In this document: piece after piece, positions 30,863-32,489 of the stretch | Position numbering within the stretch: position 1 is the stretch's first letter | How the letters are laid out: each line of letters begins with the position of its first letter | NCBI GenBank assembly: GCA_029975745.1 | Contig: JARKOL010000182.1 | Span: 1-32,489 of the forward strand | Source of the DNA: Myxococcota bacterium | Lineage (GTDB): Bacteria > Myxococcota_A > UBA9042 > DTJE01 | Direction of reading: 5' to 3' | Length of the DNA stretch: 32,489 nt | Translations under genes and position numbers: made by a program | Notes under the pieces: model-generated | Database searches by the model: none | What the model saw: only the letters and a program-made list of their open reading frames with translations | What the model was told of the DNA's origin: nothing

Positions 30863-31702
30863 ATGAACGCGTCCTCGTTCCGGGTCGCCGCGCCGCCAGG
30901 CCAGGGATATCCCACCGCGTTGACGATCGCCGGATCGGATTGCAGCGGGGGGGCGGGCATCCAGGCGGACCTGAAGACCTTCGAGGCGTTCGGCGTGTTC
31001 GGCCAGTCGGTCGTCACCGCCGTCGTTGCCGAGAACACCGTGGGCGTCCAGGGCGTCCTGCCCGTGTCGTCCGCGTTCGTCGTCACCCAGATCGATAGTT
31101 GCCTGGACGACATTGGCGCGAGGGCCGTCAAGACCGGCATGCTGGTCGATGGGCCCACGGTCCGCGCCGTGGCCGATGCCCTGGAACGGCACAAGGTGTC
31201 AGATCTGGTCGTGGACCCCGTCATGCGCGCCAAGGGCGGCGATCCCCTGATCGACCCCGACGCCGTGCGCGAACTGGTGACGCGCATCTTCCCCCTGGCG
31301 GCCGTGGTGACGCCCAACGTGCCCGAGGCCGAGGCGCTGGTGGGCCGGTCCCTGGCGACCGAGGCGGACTTCCGGGATGCGGCGCGCACGATCCGGGAAA
31401 TGGGCCCGCGCGTGGTCGTCATGAAGGGGGGGCACAATCCGTTCACGGCCCCGGACGTGTCGATTGATTTCGTCTGGGACGGCATCTCGTGGACGGCGTT
31501 TTCCGCCCCCCGGGAACCGTCCCGGAACACCCACGGCACCGGGTGTACGTTCTCGGCCGCCATCGCGGCGAACCTGGCCCTGGGCGCCGGTGTCCTGGAC
31601 GCGGTCGCCGCGGCCAAGCGCTACATCACGCGGGCGGTCGCGGAGGCGCCGAACCTGGGGCGCGGGCATGGTCCCGTGCGCCACGCGGTGTCCGGTCGGT
31701 AG
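30863..31702 (+). CDS. thiD: hydroxymethylpyrimidine/phosphomethylpyrimidine kinase
   Basis: 279-aa ribokinase-fold enzyme that phosphorylates HMP and then HMP-phosphate for thiamine pyrophosphate synthesis. The family start TIAGSDCSGGAGIQADLKTF (21-40) is nearly invariant in ThiD. VVDPVMRAKGG, VTPNVPEAEAL, VVVMKGGH and the anion-hole/base motif NTHGTGCTFSAAIAA follow, and length is typical (about 270). ATG 30863 follows GGAGG; earlier in-frame ATGs lie upstream of the promoter. It stands alone here, without thiC, thiE or thiM, and no TPP riboswitch precedes it. Confidence 0.95.
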   Translation: MNASSFRVAAPPGQGYPTALTIAGSDCSGGAGIQADLKTFEAFGVFGQSVVTAVVAENTVGVQGVLPVSSAFVVTQIDSCLDDIGARAVKTGMLVDGPTVRAVADALERHKVSDLVVDPVMRAKGGDPLIDPDAVRELVTRIFPLAAVVTPNVPEAEALVGRSLATEADFRDAARTIREMGPRVVVMKGGHNPFTAPDVSIDFVWDGISWTAFSAPREPSRNTHGTGCTFSAAIAANLALGAGVLDAVAAAKRYITRAVAEAPNLGRGHGPVRHAVSGR

Positions 31703-31722
31703 GGGTTGTGTTCGGAACCCCT
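31701..31722 (+). terminator. hairpin overlapping the thiD stop
   Basis: AGGGGTT (31701-31707) and AACCCCT (31716-31722) form a perfect seven-pair stem around an eight-base loop. The stem begins within the TAG stop. The following CGATTTGTGG is only partly T-rich, so efficiency is uncertain. Confidence 0.5.
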
Positions 31723-31732
31723 CGATTTGTGG

Positions 31733-31761
31733 TTGTGCCCGCGGTTTGCGTCCCATAGAAT
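31733..31761 (+). promoter_or_regulatory. putative promoter of the terminal lipoprotein gene
   Basis: TAGAAT (31756-31761) matches the -10 consensus at five of six positions and is followed by a C-run ending CGGG. TTGTGC (31733-31738) lies 17 bases upstream as a weak -35. Confidence 0.4.
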
Positions 31762-31814
31762 CCCCCCGGGAAGCGGCGTACCCTCGCCGCGTGGATTGGA
31801 CGAAGGAGGCCACC

Positions 31815-32489
31815 TTGAAGCGCTTCATGGGATTGCTGATCGCGGGCGTGCTGGCGCTGGCGCCGGTCGCGTGCGAGAACGACAACGGGGGAACGACGGA
31901 CAACGGGACCCCGGACACGATCCTGCCGGACGATCCGGGGACCGAGGATACCGTCGAGCCGCCTCTGGATCAGGGGCCGACCGACCTGGGCACCGAGGAT
32001 CCCGGCATCGAGGACCCGGGCCAGGCGGGCGACGAGGGGCTGGATGTTCCGCCGGGGGACGTGCCGGTCGATGTCCCCATGGAAACGCGGCACTTCACGT
32101 TCCGCGCCATCTCGGGTGTGTCGATGGGCGCCGCCGCGCTGACCGTCGCCGGCCACTATCCCCACCTGTTCGACGTGGTGGGCGCGATGGGCGGCTACGT
32201 GGACTACCGCTACGTCGGTCGCCTGATGAAGGACATGCTGGGCGGCGGGTTCTGTCCGATGGATCAACTGCTGCAGCCCGAGGTACTGGCCGACATCAAC
32301 AATCCCGAGAATCCGATGGTGTTCTGCGGCAACCAGACGCCGTTGCAGCCCTACGAATACTACTGGGACTTCAACCACTTCCACTACGACGACGACGGCG
32401 GCACCTGGGACCGCCAGAACTACTTCGACGTGCTCAACAGCATGGTCTACGCGTTCGGCAACTTCATGTTCTACAACCCCGACAACCCG
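31815..32489 (+). CDS. lipoprotein with alpha/beta-hydrolase-like nucleophile elbow (5' part)
   Basis: First 225 residues of a gene cut by the window end. TTG start follows AAGGAGG. The signal MKRFMGLLIAGVLALAPVAC gives a probable lipobox Cys20. Residues 21-88 are a Thr/Asp/Pro/Gly linker. The next segment, FRAISGVSMGAAALTVAGHYPHLF, has the GxSxG elbow (Ser103 in GVSMG) and the following helix of esterase D/tributyrin-esterase-like hydrolases, then VVGAMGGYVDY. Unusually, the elbow comes directly after the linker, so the strands that normally precede it are absent. The remaining part is Tyr/Phe/Asn-rich (EYYWDFNHFHYDDDGG). Function is probably a surface esterase-like protein, unverified without the C-terminal half. 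Confidence 0.75.
   Translation, partial: MKRFMGLLIAGVLALAPVACENDNGGTTDNGTPDTILPDDPGTEDTVEPPLDQGPTDLGTEDPGIEDPGQAGDEGLDVPPGDVPVDVPMETRHFTFRAISGVSMGAAALTVAGHYPHLFDVVGAMGGYVDYRYVGRLMKDMLGGGFCPMDQLLQPEVLADINNPENPMVFCGNQTPLQPYEYYWDFNHFHYDDDGGTWDRQNYFDVLNSMVYAFGNFMFYNPDNP

Overview
The window is high-GC, densely coded bacterial chromosome, with GTG and TTG starts among the ATGs and no rRNA, tRNA, insertion sequence, integrase or CRISPR array seen. Several exported proteins share one design: a signal or lipobox peptide, then a long Asp/Pro/Gly/Thr-rich low-complexity linker, then a folded domain. That design, with the base composition and gene families, suggests a Myxococcota/Bradymonadota-like (former deltaproteobacterial) organism. 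This is an inference from style, not a phylogenetic result. No gene-free stretch exceeds about 225 bases.

Layout. (1) 1-2661: tail of an unidentified + strand gene, a HAD-IB phosphatase (-), a YitT-type membrane protein (-) and a NagD-type HAD-IIA phosphatase (+). (2) 2675-8079 (-): a five-gene MCE/Mla-type lipid-transport operon read mlaE (with N-terminal STAS domain) - mlaF - mlaD - PqiC-like lipoprotein - unidentified exported beta-rich protein, driven by a promoter at 8151-8179. (3) 8303-17567 (+): a tightly coupled arginine operon argR - argG - unknown P-loop NTPase - argC - argD - argF' - argB - argE/lysK-like - argH, with a TTGACA promoter overlapped by a twin ATGCGCAT palindrome that looks like an ArgR operator. 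The carbamoyltransferase is of the N-acyl-ornithine class, so the pathway runs through N-acylcitrulline and an M20 deacylase. (4) 17704-25142: a flavin oxidoreductase, a SUMF1-fold exported protein without the FGE cysteines, a lipoprotein of unknown role (-), a Gcr-family multi-pass membrane protein and a PHP-domain lipoprotein. (5) 25233-28851 (-): eutB - eutC - a gene encoding an EutL shell protein fused to an EutT-type cobalamin adenosyltransferase. A non-acylating aldehyde dehydrogenase is transcribed divergently from eutB. (6) 30863-32489 (+): thiD and the 5' part of a lipoprotein with an alpha/beta-hydrolase nucleophile elbow, cut by the window end.

The most notable content is the ethanolamine locus. 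Ammonia-lyase subunits sit beside a single polypeptide that joins a microcompartment shell protein to the enzyme that makes the lyase's adenosylcobalamin cofactor. No other shell protein and no EutE, EutD, EutG, EutA or EutH gene is present here. The next most interesting are the unknown P-loop gene inside the arginine operon, the Ala at the substrate-specificity position of ArgF', and the orphan beta-rich protein ending the MCE operon. Intergenic regions show a recurring promoter form: TTGAC(A/G/C), 16-17 bases, then CAGA(A/C)T or GACAAT.
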